A DNA stretch of 64,000 nt from the NCBI GenBank assembly GCA_014860445.1, contig JACZJT010000052.1, forward strand, positions 62,001 through 126,000. Direction: 5' to 3'. Each line of letters starts with the position of its first letter. Position 1 is the first letter of the stretch. The position numbers and the translations under genes are program-made. The stretch comes from Burkholderiales bacterium (GTDB taxonomy: Bacteria; Pseudomonadota; Gammaproteobacteria; Burkholderiales; SG8-39). The notes under the pieces are model-generated. The model did no database searches. It was not told where the DNA came from and saw nothing but the letters and a program-made list of their open reading frames with translations. Shown piece by piece: positions 23,662-32,787 of the stretch.

Positions 23662-23910
23662 ATGGTTCGCACGGGCTGCGCGGAAAAAGGCGCTGATGAA
23701 ATCACCATGCTGCCATCGGTCAACGTGCCCAAGTTGACCGACGAAATGGTGCGCTTAGCGTACCTCGCATTGGAGCCCTTGATTCATGGCATCGAACAAC
23801 GCCGTTCTGTACTTAAGATCGTCAAAGGATCGGAGCGACGTGTCAATCGACGCGCAGCGCCGGGAGCTGCAGACCCTCGCAAAAACGAAGGAGCTACAGA
23901 TCGTCGGTGA
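23662..23910 (+). CDS. Small ORF upstream of and overlapping the recombinase
   Basis: 82 residues, MVRTGCAEKGADEITMLPSVNVPKLTDEMVRLAYLALEPLIHG..., with AAGG five bases before the ATG. It overlaps the recombinase start by 125 bp in another frame; the last part (ERRVNRRAAPGAADPRKNE) looks like shadow sequence. It might be an excisionase-like or leader gene coupled to the recombinase. Low certainty. Confidence 0.35.
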   Translation: MVRTGCAEKGADEITMLPSVNVPKLTDEMVRLAYLALEPLIHGIEQRRSVLKIVKGSERRVNRRAAPGAADPRKNEGATDRR

Positions 23911-25336
23911 ATTTTCAGACGTTGTTGTATCCGGCAAAAACGAAAACCGCCCCGGCTTCCAAGACCTGCTCAGCCAGCTCAAGAATTCGCGCCGCACCTG
24001 GCAATTCATTTTGATGTACGACACTTCGCGCCTGGCGCGAAATCAGTACATCGCGCACGTCTTTCGGCACGAGTGCAAGAAGCAAGGCGTTGAAGCGTTT
24101 TTTGTAATGACGCCAGACCTCGACGGCATCGCCGGGATCATCATGCCCGCCATCTTGCACGCCGTCGATGAAATGCACTCATTCGTGTCAAAAGAAAAAG
24201 GGCTCGCAGGCATGGCCGAAAACGTACGACGCGGGTTTCGTGCTGGCGGGCGCGCGCCCTACGGCTATCAGCTCGACATAATCGACACCGGCGCCATTCG
24301 TGAAGGTGAGGCGGTGACGAAATCCAGATTGATGCTGGATAAATCAAAATCGGCGCTGGTTGCCAAGTACCTGAAAGGCCGTGCGGCGCAGATACCACGA
24401 ACGGAACTTGCGCGGCGCATTGGTCTTGACGTTACGGGCTCGACGCTGGTCTGCCTGGAATGGAACGCGCTGACCTATGCCGGGCACACGGTTTGGAATG
24501 TTCACAACGAGAGAGTCGGCGGCAAGTACGCTGGCGGGGTGAAACGTAGACCGCGCGAGGAATGGCAAATGCAGCGCGACACTCATCCGGCGCTGATCAC
24601 CGAAGCAGAGGCAGAAGCAATTCTCGCTCGATTGGCAATCAATCCACATATCGGCCAGCGAGCCGCTTCGTATAGCTACCTCCTGTCCGGGCTACTCGTT
24701 GATCCTCTCGGAAATAAATGGCAAGGCGACCGTGACGGAGAGGGCAACGGCACGTTCTATCGTGCGCCCGGCAAGGGCCGGCGGGTGATCGCGGAAAAAC
24801 TGGACAGCCGAGTTATAACTCAAGTGGTGCGCGACCTACGCTCGAAAGAGTTTGCGAAGGGACTCTCAGATGAGGCGCACAGGTGCGCGGGGAAAAATTC
24901 GACTGAGACCGCGCTGGAAAAGTCACGGTCACGACTTGCGGCGATTGATAAGAAAATGAATCGCTACGCAGAAATGGCAGTCGAGGCGGCATCGCCTCGT
25001 GTTTTCTACGACAAGATTGCGGAATTGGAAAAGCAGCGGGCGGAGATCGAGAGTGCGCTGGCGGTGCTTGAGCAGGCGAGCGCGGAGCGCAATGCTTGGG
25101 CTGCGATGACCGAGCCAGAGGCCGTCAAGATGTTGGCGGGGCTTGCAGATACCATAGAAGGGCCTGACGGCGAGCGGCCTGATCCAGAGAGGATGAAGGA
25201 TATGCTCGTCGGGTTTATCGACAAAATAAAGCTCAACCCTTCCGACCTAAGTGCCGCAATTCATTACAGAATCCAAGTGCCAACCGGGGTTTGGATGGCG
25301 TCCCCAGGGGGATTCGAACCCCCGTACTCACCGTGA
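23786..25336 (+). CDS. Large serine recombinase (phage integrase)
   Basis: 516 residues. Catalytic resolvase domain: AVLYLRSSKDRSDVSIDAQRRELQTLA with the nucleophilic serine near residue 12 and YDTSRLARN. Recombinase domain: FRAGGRAPYGYQLD. Then ALITEAEAEAILARL, SYLLSGLLVDPLGNKW and a coiled-coil KIAELEKQRAEIESALAVLEQA. The usual zinc-ribbon cysteines (SGLLxCxxC) are replaced here. The last 13 residues (MASPGGFEPPYSP) are read from the 3' end of the tRNA-Glu gene, so the natural C-terminus depends on the integration event. Its promoter carries the phage operator. Confidence 0.88.
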   Translation: MASNNAVLYLRSSKDRSDVSIDAQRRELQTLAKTKELQIVGEFSDVVVSGKNENRPGFQDLLSQLKNSRRTWQFILMYDTSRLARNQYIAHVFRHECKKQGVEAFFVMTPDLDGIAGIIMPAILHAVDEMHSFVSKEKGLAGMAENVRRGFRAGGRAPYGYQLDIIDTGAIREGEAVTKSRLMLDKSKSALVAKYLKGRAAQIPRTELARRIGLDVTGSTLVCLEWNALTYAGHTVWNVHNERVGGKYAGGVKRRPREEWQMQRDTHPALITEAEAEAILARLAINPHIGQRAASYSYLLSGLLVDPLGNKWQGDRDGEGNGTFYRAPGKGRRVIAEKLDSRVITQVVRDLRSKEFAKGLSDEAHRCAGKNSTETALEKSRSRLAAIDKKMNRYAEMAVEAASPRVFYDKIAELEKQRAEIESALAVLEQASAERNAWAAMTEPEAVKMLAGLADTIEGPDGERPDPERMKDMLVGFIDKIKLNPSDLSAAIHYRIQVPTGVWMASPGGFEPPYSP

Positions 25337-25371
25337 AAGGGTGATGTCCTAGGCCTCTAGACGATGGGGAC
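25296..25371 (-). tRNA. tRNA-Glu (TTC)
   Basis: The minus strand reads GTCCCCATCGTCTAGAGGCC..., anticodon loop CTTTCAC with TTC, T-loop GGTTCGAATC, 3' GGGGACGCCA with encoded CCA. The 3' end faces the serine recombinase and is the probable integration site of the phage element. Confidence 0.95.
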
Positions 25372-25409
25372 TAAAGGGCTTGGTGATAACCAGATAAGAC
25401 CGGTCTTTG

Positions 25410-25485
<76 letters not shown>

Positions 25486-25533
25486 ACGAAAGGCGCGAAT
25501 TATACCGGTTTGCGTCGCTGCCTGTAAAGGCGA

Positions 25534-26934
25534 TCAGCTTTCCACCAGATAGGGCTGCATCCGCGCCAGAACGACATCGCGCCCCAGCAATTCCAGGACT
25601 GCATCGATAGACGGCGTTTGCGTCTGGCCCAGCAGCATCACCCGCAGCGGCATGGCGATTTTGGGCATTTTGACGCCGAATTTTCCGACCACCGCCTTGA
25701 CCGCCTCGTTCAATTTCGGACGCTGCCATTCAACGCGCTCCAGGCTGGCTGCGAGTTCGCGCACCGCCGGCAACACATCAGGCGTGAGATGTTCTGCGAC
25801 CAGCGCCTTGCTCGGTTCGATCCGCTTGTAGAAAATCATCGCCGCCTCTGCCAGGTTCTCCATGGTATTGGCGCGATCCTTGAGCAATTTGACAATTTCC
25901 ACCAGCGCGGGACCGTCAATCAGTTTGCCGCCGTCTCGCTCGATGCGCGGCGCCAGCAGCTCCGCCAGGCGCGCGTCGTCCGCTTCCTTGATGTACTGGT
26001 GGTTGAGCCATGCGAGCTTGGCGCCGTCGAACTGCGCCGTTGATTTGCTTACATGCGCGAGATCGAACCATTCGACAAACTGTTCGCGCGTGAACTTTTC
26101 GGCGTCGCCATGGCTCCATCCCAGGCGCGCGAGGTAGTTGAACAGGGCCTCGGGCAAAAAGCCGTCCTCCGGGTATTGCATGACCGACACCGCGCCGTGG
26201 CGCTTGGAGAGACGTTCACCATCGGCGCCGAGGATCATGGGCGCATGTGCGAATTGCGGTAGCGGCGCGCCCAGTGCCTGAAATATGTTCACCTGGCGCG
26301 GTGTGTTATTGACGTGATCATCGCCGCGGATGACATGTGTGATGTTCATGTCCAGATCGTCCACCACGACGCCGAAATTGTAGGTTGGTACGCCGTCGGC
26401 TCGAAGGATCACCAGATCGTCGATCTCGCTGTTGGCGACGGTGATCGGGCCTTTCACCAGATCGATGAAGGTCACCGCACCCTCGTCCGGATTGCGAAAA
26501 CGCAGCACCGGATTGACGCCTGCCGGAGGCGTCAATCCGGCAGATTTCGCATTCTCCGGCCGCCAGCGTCCGTCGTAGCGGGGTTTGACGCCGTGTGCAC
26601 GCTGCCGCTCACGCATCTGTTCGAGTTCATCCTTGCTGGCATAGCACCAGTAAGCCTTGTCGATCGAGAGCAACTGATCAGCCACTTCGCGATAGCGCGC
26701 GAGGCGCTCCATCTGCCGAAACGGACCTTCATCCCAATCCAGTCCCAGCCACTTCATGCCATCGATGATCGCGTTTACCGAGGTCTCGGTCGAACGCTCC
26801 AGATCGGTATCCTCGATGCGCAGCACGAATTTGCCGCCGTGCTTGCGCGCGTAGGCCCACGAGAAAAGCGCAGTGCGCGCGCCGCCTACGTGCAGATAAC
26901 CGGTGGGGCTGGGGGCGAATCGGGTACGAATCAT
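25534..26934 (-). CDS. gltX: Glutamate--tRNA ligase
   Basis: 466 residues. [30 protein letters not shown] contains the class I HIGH-type motif (HVGG); the KMSKS-like motif is [10 protein letters not shown]. The size and the C-terminal anticodon-binding domain fit discriminating or non-discriminating bacterial GluRS, which charges tRNA-Glu with glutamate. It is encoded just upstream, on the same strand, of the tRNA-Ala and tRNA-Glu genes, an arrangement seen often in betaproteobacteria. Confidence 0.95.
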   Translation of the reverse strand: MIRTRFAPSPTGYLHVGGARTALFSWAYARKHGGKFVLRIEDTDLERSTETSVNAIIDGMKWLGLDWDEGPFRQMERLARYREVADQLLSIDKAYWCYASKDELEQMRERQRAHGVKPRYDGRWRPENAKSAGLTPPAGVNPVLRFRNPDEGAVTFIDLVKGPITVANSEIDDLVILRADGVPTYNFGVVVDDLDMNITHVIRGDDHVNNTPRQVNIFQALGAPLPQFAHAPMILGADGERLSKRHGAVSVMQYPEDGFLPEALFNYLARLGWSHGDAEKFTREQFVEWFDLAHVSKSTAQFDGAKLAWLNHQYIKEADDARLAELLAPRIERDGGKLIDGPALVEIVKLLKDRANTMENLAEAAMIFYKRIEPSKALVAEHLTPDVLPAVRELAASLERVEWQRPKLNEAVKAVVGKFGVKMPKIAMPLRVMLLGQTQTPSIDAVLELLGRDVVLARMQPYLVES

Positions 26935-27027
26935 GGAAGAGGGCTGCGGAAAGCCTGCATTTTACTGGAATTGCCCGCTTGCGAATTGACCCGGGACATG
27001 CGTATGTGATTAAATCCGCACTCGGTC

Positions 27028-27102
27028 GGGCGGTTAGCTCAGTGGTAGAGCACTGCCTTCACACGGCAGGGGTCACTGGTTCGAACCCAGTATCGCCCAC
27101 CA
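27028..27102 (+). tRNA. tRNA-Val (CAC)
   Basis: GGGCGGTTAGCTCAGTGGTA..., anticodon arm CTGCC-TTCACAC-GGCAG with CAC, T-loop GGTTCGAACC, acceptor ATCGCCC and ACCA encoded. Divergent from gltX. Confidence 0.95.
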
Positions 27103-27249
27103 GTATTCGATGCTTCGCGGGTAGTCGGCCGATCCGTGCCCAGATCGAAACCTACCTCGATTCACGTCCTGCGCAACGCCTCATCTCCGTCCCCCACCCT
27201 GCCGGCGCTTCATCGATGCTGCAGCGGCCGTCGCGTCGCAAGTCATGCT

Positions 27250-27537
27250 TCATTTATGCGCAATGGGCTTGTCAGTGAACAAATAGTCCTTTAGTTCCTT
27301 TGAGAACGCCGGATCCTTGCGCCGGATCCATTCCAGCACCATGGCGGCGTGCTCTTTTTCCTCGTCGCGATTGTGCGCCAGGATCCCCTTCAGGTCCTCG
27401 TCCTTGCACGCGTCGGCGCGCTGGTTGTACCAATCGACGGCTTCGAGCTCCTCCATCAAGGATACGATCGCTCTGTGCATATCGCGGGTTTGATCCGACA
27501 GCTCTTCAACCGGTTCGTGGTAGCCAACACTAGACAT
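27250..27537 (-). CDS. Encapsulated-ferritin-like (EncFtn) protein without targeting peptide
   Basis: 95 residues from MSSVGYHEPVEELSDQTRDMHRAIVSLMEELEAVDWYNQRADACKDEDLKGILAHNRDEEKEHAAMVLEW. The motifs MEELEAVDWY and HNRDEEKEHAAM are those of EncFtn, whose glutamates (E30, E32, E60) and histidine H63 form the ferroxidase site at the dimer interface. EncFtn normally oxidises iron inside an encapsulin shell and carries a C-terminal docking peptide. Here the protein ends FTDKPIAHK and no shell gene is near. GAAGGAGAG precedes the start; the track start 27645 is too long. Confidence 0.85.
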   Translation of the reverse strand: MSSVGYHEPVEELSDQTRDMHRAIVSLMEELEAVDWYNQRADACKDEDLKGILAHNRDEEKEHAAMVLEWIRRKDPAFSKELKDYLFTDKPIAHK

Positions 27538-27761
27538 GGTTCTCTCCTTCTTGACGGACGCTTTCTGAAACCAAGTTCTTTCACGAATGCCAGCCTGCAT
27601 ACCATGCAGACGGCGTGGGCCCATTATATTCCGTGACGACTGCAACTTGAATTCCAGCGGGCATGCAAGGAATCATCCCAGCGTCGGGCGCAGCGGCCCC
27701 ATCGTCCTCAGAGACAATTATGCTGATATATTTCGGGCTCGTGAAAACGGCTATCAACCCC

Positions 27762-27998
27762 ATGGCTACCCCGCAAATCAATAATCCGCTGCACGGAATC
27801 ACGCTGGAAAAGCTGTTGTCCGAGCTGGTCGAGACCCTGGGATGGGAGGAAATGGGCCGGCGCGTGAGCATCCGTTGCTTCACCCACGATCCCAGCCTGA
27901 CATCCAGCTTGCGGTTTCTCAGGCGAACGCCCTGGGCACGCGCAAAGGTCGAGGCGCTTTACCTGGATCAAAAGCGCACGCCTCCGGTCCGCGACTAG
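27762..27998 (+). CDS. VF530 family protein
   Basis: 78 residues, [68 protein letters not shown], the complete VF530 (DUF2132) domain, a small fold proposed to bind DNA. No good ribosome site is seen before 27762; an in-frame ATG at 27720 is an alternative. Stand-alone gene with opposite neighbours. Confidence 0.8.
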   Translation: MATPQINNPLHGITLEKLLSELVETLGWEEMGRRVSIRCFTHDPSLTSSLRFLRRTPWARAKVEALYLDQKRTPPVRD

Positions 27999-28064
27999 CT
28001 GCAGCAGTCGGTCGCGTCCGGTCGTTTTCGGGCGACTCCTGGTCCGGAGCGCAACAGGCGACGC

Positions 28065-28736
28065 TCAATCCGCCGTGGTGCGATATTCCGCGGTGACGTG
28101 TTCCGGCGCGATATTGCTGATGCGCCACTGGCTGATCTGCGCTTGGAATTCGAACAGCAAAGGGGTCGCATTGGCGATGTGACGTTCCAGCAGTTCCGCG
28201 CCCAAACTGTACACCAGCACGTAGAGCGAACCGCCGTGCGCGACCAGCAAGGTGGAGGCATCCGTGTCCAGCGCATCGTTGAGCCCGGCCTGGGTGCGCT
28301 CGACGAATTCGCGTAAAGTTTCGCCGTTTGGCGGCTCGTGCCGCCAATCGAGATCATGCGAAGGTGTTCCTACCAGATCGCCGAACCATCGCTCTCGCAG
28401 GCGAGGTTCCGCAATCACCGGTGCCCCGACGATAGCCGCCGCTGCCTGGGCCGTCTGCCATGCGCGATGCATGTCGCTTGCGAGGATACGACCAACGGGG
28501 TGCTCGCGCAGGTATTCGGCCGCGCGCCGGGCCTGCTCCAGCCCCGTTTCGTTCAGAGGAATCTCCGGCGGCTGGTAAACCCGCCGCGCATTGCCCTCGG
28601 TTTCCCCGTGACGCAGAAAGATGAATCGCCGGGCGCGCGGCTGCAGCGGCCGCTTTGAAGCCAGCCGCTGGACTTCATCGAGCCCGTGCTTGACCAAGCG
28701 GGATTGCCAAACCTGTGAGGCGTTGTCCGCCGTCAT
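28065..28736 (-). CDS. Histidine phosphatase family protein
   Basis: 223 residues with RRFIFLRHGETEGNARRV, the RHG catalytic histidine, then ASDMHRAWQTAQAAA, LRERWFGDLVG and the second histidine in LLVAHGGSLYVLV. This branch includes phosphoglycerate mutase-like, alpha-ribazole and sugar phosphatases; the substrate cannot be told. The first 38 residues precede the domain. Confidence 0.85.
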   Translation of the reverse strand: MTADNASQVWQSRLVKHGLDEVQRLASKRPLQPRARRFIFLRHGETEGNARRVYQPPEIPLNETGLEQARRAAEYLREHPVGRILASDMHRAWQTAQAAAAIVGAPVIAEPRLRERWFGDLVGTPSHDLDWRHEPPNGETLREFVERTQAGLNDALDTDASTLLVAHGGSLYVLVYSLGAELLERHIANATPLLFEFQAQISQWRISNIAPEHVTAEYRTTAD

Positions 28737-28787
28737 GGAATCACCTGCTTCAAGGGCTGGGCGTAACCGCCGCCTTTCCCCGTATGC

Positions 28788-29153
28788 CTATTCCTTTTCC
28801 TTGGTGACGACCACGCGATTGACGAACAGCACGCTCGGAAATGTGCGGTTCAGAGATTTGCTGTGCCAATTGGTCATAACCTGTCCGTTGTCATACCGGA
28901 TGACATCGCCTTTTTTCATCGGGACGGCAGTTGCGGCCAGCCATACGGTTTTCTTGTTTTGCGACACCTCGACGTAGATGTAGGGTTTTGCATCGAGCGT
29001 GCTGATAACCTTGCCTTTTTGCGGCAGCTGTGCCTCGGACACGTTCTGTCCAGCATTCTTGGTCCCCAAGCTAGGATGCCCGGCAGGAAGCGACTGGGCT
29101 GCGGCAGAAACGGAAAAAACGGCAAATGCGAGCATTGCAATAGCGGATTTCAT
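28788..29153 (-). CDS. Periplasmic NrfJ-like small protein
   Basis: 121 residues starting MKSAIAMLAFAVFSVSAAAQ, a signal peptide. The mature part reads QKGKVISTLDAKPYIYVEVSQNKKTVWLAATAVPMKKGDVIRYDNGQVMTNWHSKSLNRTFPSVLFVNRVVV, an OB-like beta-barrel resembling NrfJ-related proteins that accompany multihaem cytochromes. The ORF-track start at 29477 crosses into the opposite gene region. Function uncertain; it lies in the microaerobic block. Confidence 0.65.
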   Translation of the reverse strand: MKSAIAMLAFAVFSVSAAAQSLPAGHPSLGTKNAGQNVSEAQLPQKGKVISTLDAKPYIYVEVSQNKKTVWLAATAVPMKKGDVIRYDNGQVMTNWHSKSLNRTFPSVLFVNRVVVTKEKE

Positions 29154-29290
29154 TGTCGGGATACTTTCTTGGTCTGGAGGTGGGTGAATCATAGGTGGAT
29201 GAGTCATTATACGCGGGCGAACGATCGACTTCCATCGCGGGAAAGCCGGTGCGCATTGCTGACTAATGGAGCATGCATGTTCGTGCGAAT

Positions 29291-29725
29291 TCAATCCCGG
29301 ATCAGGAGCACCGGGCAAGGGGCGAGGTGAACAGTCTTGGCCGCGACGGAACCCAGCAGCATCCCCGACATCGCACCGATGCCGTGGGTGCCCATGATGA
29401 TCATGTCGCATTTCAGCGTTTTTGCCGTTTTGGCGAGACTTTTCGCGATCGGCCCGACCAGGATATGTGCGGTACACGCAAACTTGGCGCGATCAATCAG
29501 TTTTTTTGCTCGGCTAAGCGCATCCTCGCCCTCCTCGCGGTAGTAACGCCGCAGCGCCTCGTGACCGACTGGCTTGATCATGCCGCCCAGAGTCGGAATT
29601 GGAAGATGCACATAGACGAGGTGCAGTTCTAGCGGCCGCTTATAGGCCGATGCTTGCCGAATCGCCGCTTGCGCCACTTTGGTCGAATGCGACGACCCAT
29701 CGACCGCGATTAGAATTCTGGTCAC
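29291..29725 (-). CDS. Universal stress protein (UspA family)
   Basis: 144 residues from GTG with GAGGAG upstream: VTRILIAVDGSSHSTKVAQAAIRQAS; nucleotide loop MIIMGTHGIGAMSGMLLGSVAAKTVHLAPCPVLLIRD has the G-2x-G-9x-G-S pattern, so ATP binding is expected. FNR-type regulons often include UspA paralogues. The track start 29830 lies in the upstream intergenic region and is not supported. Confidence 0.85.
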   Translation of the reverse strand: MTRILIAVDGSSHSTKVAQAAIRQASAYKRPLELHLVYVHLPIPTLGGMIKPVGHEALRRYYREEGEDALSRAKKLIDRAKFACTAHILVGPIAKSLAKTAKTLKCDMIIMGTHGIGAMSGMLLGSVAAKTVHLAPCPVLLIRD

Positions 29726-29756
29726 TTTGTTCTCCTCGTTGATGATGAGCCCGCGG

Positions 29757-30458
29757 TCAGATGATGGATTGCAGACCTTGCCGGATGTGTTCGCCCATAT
29801 GTGCCATCCTGGCGAGACCGGCGAAGCCAAATGCGGCCACCAGTGCGCCGGCGGCCAACCTGAAGCGCCGATTGGCGGTCAGGTCGCGCAGTCGCTTGAA
29901 TGCGATCCCCGCGAGCAGAAGGTTGGGCAGCGTTCCCAGACCGAAGGCAGCCATCACGGCGGCACCGCCCGCTGCGCTACCGCTGAGCAAGGCGGTTGCA
30001 AGCACGCTGTACACCAGGCCACAGGGCAGCCAACCCCATAAGGTACCGAGCAGGAAGGCCTTTCCCACTGTATCGGCCGGCAGGAATCTGACGCTGTATG
30101 GCTGGACCCGACGCCACAGCGAGGCGCCCAGCGCTTCCAAGCGGGTCAGTTGATTGCCAAGACCGGCCAAATAGAGGCCCAGACTGATCAAAACCAGATT
30201 TGCGAGCACATAGAGAAACATCTGCACCGGAAGGACCTGGTTGAACAGGAGTCCCGCGCCGCCGATCATGCCCATTACTGCACCGGCGGCTGCATAGCTC
30301 GCGATACGCCCCGCGCTATAGGAGAGATGCAGGTTCCATGCGCGCTGCCCGCGCGGCGTTTGTACGGTCAGCGCGCCGACGATTCCGCCGCACATGCCCA
30401 CGCAATGTACTCCGCCCAGAAGTCCGATGACGAAGGCGGCAGCAAGTCCCGCCTCCAC
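29757..30458 (-). CDS. Sulfite exporter TauE/SafE (UreH-like) family membrane protein
   Basis: 233 residues, about six TM helices, with the N-terminal signature LLGGVHCVGMCGGIVGAL and a second half with LGTLWGWLPCGLVYSVL. This group (DsbD_2/UreH-like) often lies in cbb3-oxidase and copper clusters, where the paired cysteines are linked with metal or thiol transfer. It is 3 bp after hemN on the same strand and probably in one operon with it. Confidence 0.8.
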   Translation of the reverse strand: MEAGLAAAFVIGLLGGVHCVGMCGGIVGALTVQTPRGQRAWNLHLSYSAGRIASYAAAGAVMGMIGGAGLLFNQVLPVQMFLYVLANLVLISLGLYLAGLGNQLTRLEALGASLWRRVQPYSVRFLPADTVGKAFLLGTLWGWLPCGLVYSVLATALLSGSAAGGAAVMAAFGLGTLPNLLLAGIAFKRLRDLTANRRFRLAAGALVAAFGFAGLARMAHMGEHIRQGLQSII

Positions 30459-30461
30459 GAT

Positions 30462-31877
30462 CTAGATTACCTTGGAGTAACTCGCACGCCTGCTCGCCTG
30501 GCGCAGGTACTTGTCGAATACCATGCACAGGATGCGCACCAGCAGACGCCCTCTGGGTGTCACCACGATCCAGTCGCCATCCAGTTCCACCAGGCCATCC
30601 TTGGCATACTCGCGCAACTCCGCGAGTTCGGGCGCAAAATAAGTCTTGAATTCGATCAGGTGCGCAATCCCGATTGCCTCCATCGACAGCTCGAAGTGGC
30701 AGGACAGCGCCTGAATCACCGCGCGTCGCGCCAGGTCGTCGGCGGTGACTTCAATGCCGCGCATCACGGGCAGCATCTCGTTGTCCAGCCTGTCGTAGTA
30801 TTCCTCGAGAGTGCGCACGTTCTGGCTGTAGGTCGGACCGATTTTCCCGATCGACGAGACACCGAGGCCGATCAGATCGCAATCGCCATAGGTCGAGTAG
30901 CCCTGGAAATTCCGGTAAAGCCGTCCCTGCCGTTGTGCCACGGCAAGATCATCGTCCGGCTTGGAGAAATGGTCCATGCCGATGTAGACGTAGCCTGCGG
31001 CCAGCAGCGTCTCGATCGCGCTGATCATGAGCTGAAGCTTCACCTCGGGCTGCGGCATGTCGGCATCTAGAATGCGACGCTGCGGCTTGAACACCGCTGG
31101 CAGGTGCGCATAGTTGTACAGCGCAATGCGATCCGGTGAGCACGCGATTACCTGAGTCAGCGTGTCGGCAAAGCCGGCCATGGTCTGTTTGGGCAGGCCG
31201 TATATCAGGTCGATATTGACCGATTTGAAGCCGTGCTTGCGCGCGGCATCGATGACTTCTACGGTTTCCTCGACGCTCTGGATGCGGTTCACCGCGCGCT
31301 GGACTTCCGGGTTGAAGTCCTGCACGCCTACGCTGATGCGGTTCATGCCCAACTCGCCCAGCAGCGCGACTTTCTGCTCACCGACCTTGCGCGGATCGAC
31401 TTCAATTGAATATTCGCCGTGCGGATCGAGCTCGAAACTCTCGCGTATCATCTGCATCAGCTCGCTGAGTTCCGCCTCGCTGAGGAAGGTGGGCGTACCG
31501 CCTCCCCAGTGCATCTGCGTCACGCGCCGCCTGCCGTCCAGTTCGGCGCTCTGCATGCGGATTTCCTTGCCCAAGTATTTCAAGTACTTAGAGGAACGCC
31601 CGTGGTCCTTTGTGACGATCTTGTTGCAGCCGCAGTAATAGCAAATGGTGTCACAAAACGGCAAGTGCACGTATAATGCGAGCGATCGAGCCATACCGCC
31701 GACATTGCGCTTTGCGAGCCAGCTGCGATAAGCAGCCTCGTCAAAAGCCTCGACAAAGCGATCCGCGGTCGGATACGAGGTATAGCGCGGACCGCTGACA
31801 TTGAATTTACGAAGTAGCCCAGCATCAACCTGGAGGTTGTCTTGGGACGGATTTATGCGCAAGGCTGTCACATTCAT
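30462..31877 (-). CDS. hemN: Oxygen-independent coproporphyrinogen III oxidase
   Basis: 471 residues. The radical SAM cluster ligands appear as HLPFCDTICYYCGCNK, followed by HWGGGTPTFLS and NIDLIYGLPKQTMAGF, all typical of HemN. It makes protoporphyrinogen without oxygen, which fits haem supply for cbb3 oxidase at low oxygen. It is divergent from fnr, and the FNR box at 31911-31924 is 34-47 bp upstream of the start. Confidence 0.93.
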   Translation of the reverse strand: MNVTALRINPSQDNLQVDAGLLRKFNVSGPRYTSYPTADRFVEAFDEAAYRSWLAKRNVGGMARSLALYVHLPFCDTICYYCGCNKIVTKDHGRSSKYLKYLGKEIRMQSAELDGRRRVTQMHWGGGTPTFLSEAELSELMQMIRESFELDPHGEYSIEVDPRKVGEQKVALLGELGMNRISVGVQDFNPEVQRAVNRIQSVEETVEVIDAARKHGFKSVNIDLIYGLPKQTMAGFADTLTQVIACSPDRIALYNYAHLPAVFKPQRRILDADMPQPEVKLQLMISAIETLLAAGYVYIGMDHFSKPDDDLAVAQRQGRLYRNFQGYSTYGDCDLIGLGVSSIGKIGPTYSQNVRTLEEYYDRLDNEMLPVMRGIEVTADDLARRAVIQALSCHFELSMEAIGIAHLIEFKTYFAPELAELREYAKDGLVELDGDWIVVTPRGRLLVRILCMVFDKYLRQASRRASYSKVI

Positions 31878-31910
31878 CGAGCAAGTCTGCCCATTTTCGA
31901 AATGGAAATG

Positions 31911-31924
31911 TTGATGTGGATCAA
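31911..31924. promoter_or_regulatory. FNR box between hemN and fnr
   Basis: TTGATGTGGATCAA, a perfect TTGAT-N4-ATCAA. It is identical to the box upstream of ccoN. It lies 28 bp before the fnr start and 34 bp before the hemN start, so it can serve both. Confidence 0.85.
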
Positions 31925-31951
31925 ACCTATTCTCCTCTGCGAACGGATGAA

Positions 31952-32695
31952 ATGAGCGCGCCCAAGCTTGCCAGGGTTATCGACATACACGCACTGAAAA
32001 GCGCATGTTCGAGTTGCAGTTTGCGCGAAATGTGCCTTCCGATCGGCCTCAGCCAGGACGAAATCGACAAACTGGACCAAATGGTCTATACGCGCAAACG
32101 GGTCAAACGCGGCGACAGTGTATACCGTTCTGAAGAAAAATTCGGGTCTCTCTATGCAGTGCGCAGCGGATTTTTCAAGACCACCCTGGTCATGGAAGAC
32201 GGGCGCGACCAGGTCACCGGGTTTCACATGGCCGGCGACATGCTCGGCATGGACGGGATCGGCTCCGACCAGCACTCCTGCAATGCGGTTGCCCTGGAAG
32301 ACAGCGAAGTATGCGTCATCCCCTACGGCCGCCTGGAGGAGTTGTCGCGTGAAGTTTACGTGCTGCAGCAGCATTTTCACAAGGTGATGAGCCGGGAAAT
32401 CGTGCGCGAGCACGGCGTGATGCTGTTGTTGGGCAGCATGCGCGCAGAGGAGCGACTGGCCGCATTTTTGCTTAATTTGGCGCAACGATTCACGTCTCGC
32501 GGCTATTCCGCCTCGGAATTCAATCTGCGCATGACGCGCGAAGAAATCGGCAGTTTCCTCGGCTTGAAACTGGAGACGGTCAGCCGAACGTTTTCAAAGT
32601 TCCAGGAGGACGGATTGATCGGCGTGCAGCAAAAAAACATCCGCATCCTGGACAGCGAGGGCCTGAAGAGCGTGCTTGGCAGGGATCCGGCCTAG
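31952..32695 (+). CDS. fnr: FNR-family oxygen-sensing regulator
   Basis: 247 residues from MSAPKLARVIDIHALKSACSSCSLREMCLPIGLS. Cysteines 19, 22, 28 and 110 match the [4Fe-4S] ligands of FNR. Cyclic-nucleotide-type domain then HTH with RMTREEIGSFLGLKLETVSRTFSKFQ, where the E..SR recognises TTGAT half-sites. The box at 31911-31924 suggests autoregulation. It probably controls hemN and the cco operon in this window. Confidence 0.93.
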   Translation: MSAPKLARVIDIHALKSACSSCSLREMCLPIGLSQDEIDKLDQMVYTRKRVKRGDSVYRSEEKFGSLYAVRSGFFKTTLVMEDGRDQVTGFHMAGDMLGMDGIGSDQHSCNAVALEDSEVCVIPYGRLEELSREVYVLQQHFHKVMSREIVREHGVMLLLGSMRAEERLAAFLLNLAQRFTSRGYSASEFNLRMTREEIGSFLGLKLETVSRTFSKFQEDGLIGVQQKNIRILDSEGLKSVLGRDPA

Positions 32696-32787
32696 CAGCG
32701 ACTTGGGGGCGCGCGAGCGTCCCCTACTGGATTCTCGATTCCGGCGATGACGCGGAGCAGGTTTCTCCTCCTGCCGAAGCAGTTTCT

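Larger units (their letters stand above)
14436..25336. mobile_element. Prophage remnant or early-module integrative element at tRNA-Glu
   Basis: A continuous set of phage-type genes: left operon (minus) with Cro/YdaS-like, zinc-finger, DUF1376, RusA and a possible late regulator; central repressors; right operon (plus) with ATGA-linked small genes, YqaJ exonuclease, RecT and a serine recombinase next to tRNA-Glu. No terminase, portal, capsid, tail or lysis genes are seen. Left border is taken at the last phage gene beside the IS630 copy. The far attachment site was not found, so a deletion at the IS end is likely. Confidence 0.75.

Noticed and set aside
32700-32730. Terminator after fnr
   Set aside because: GGGGGCG...CGTCCCC can pair but has a mismatch and no T-tract; too weak to call.
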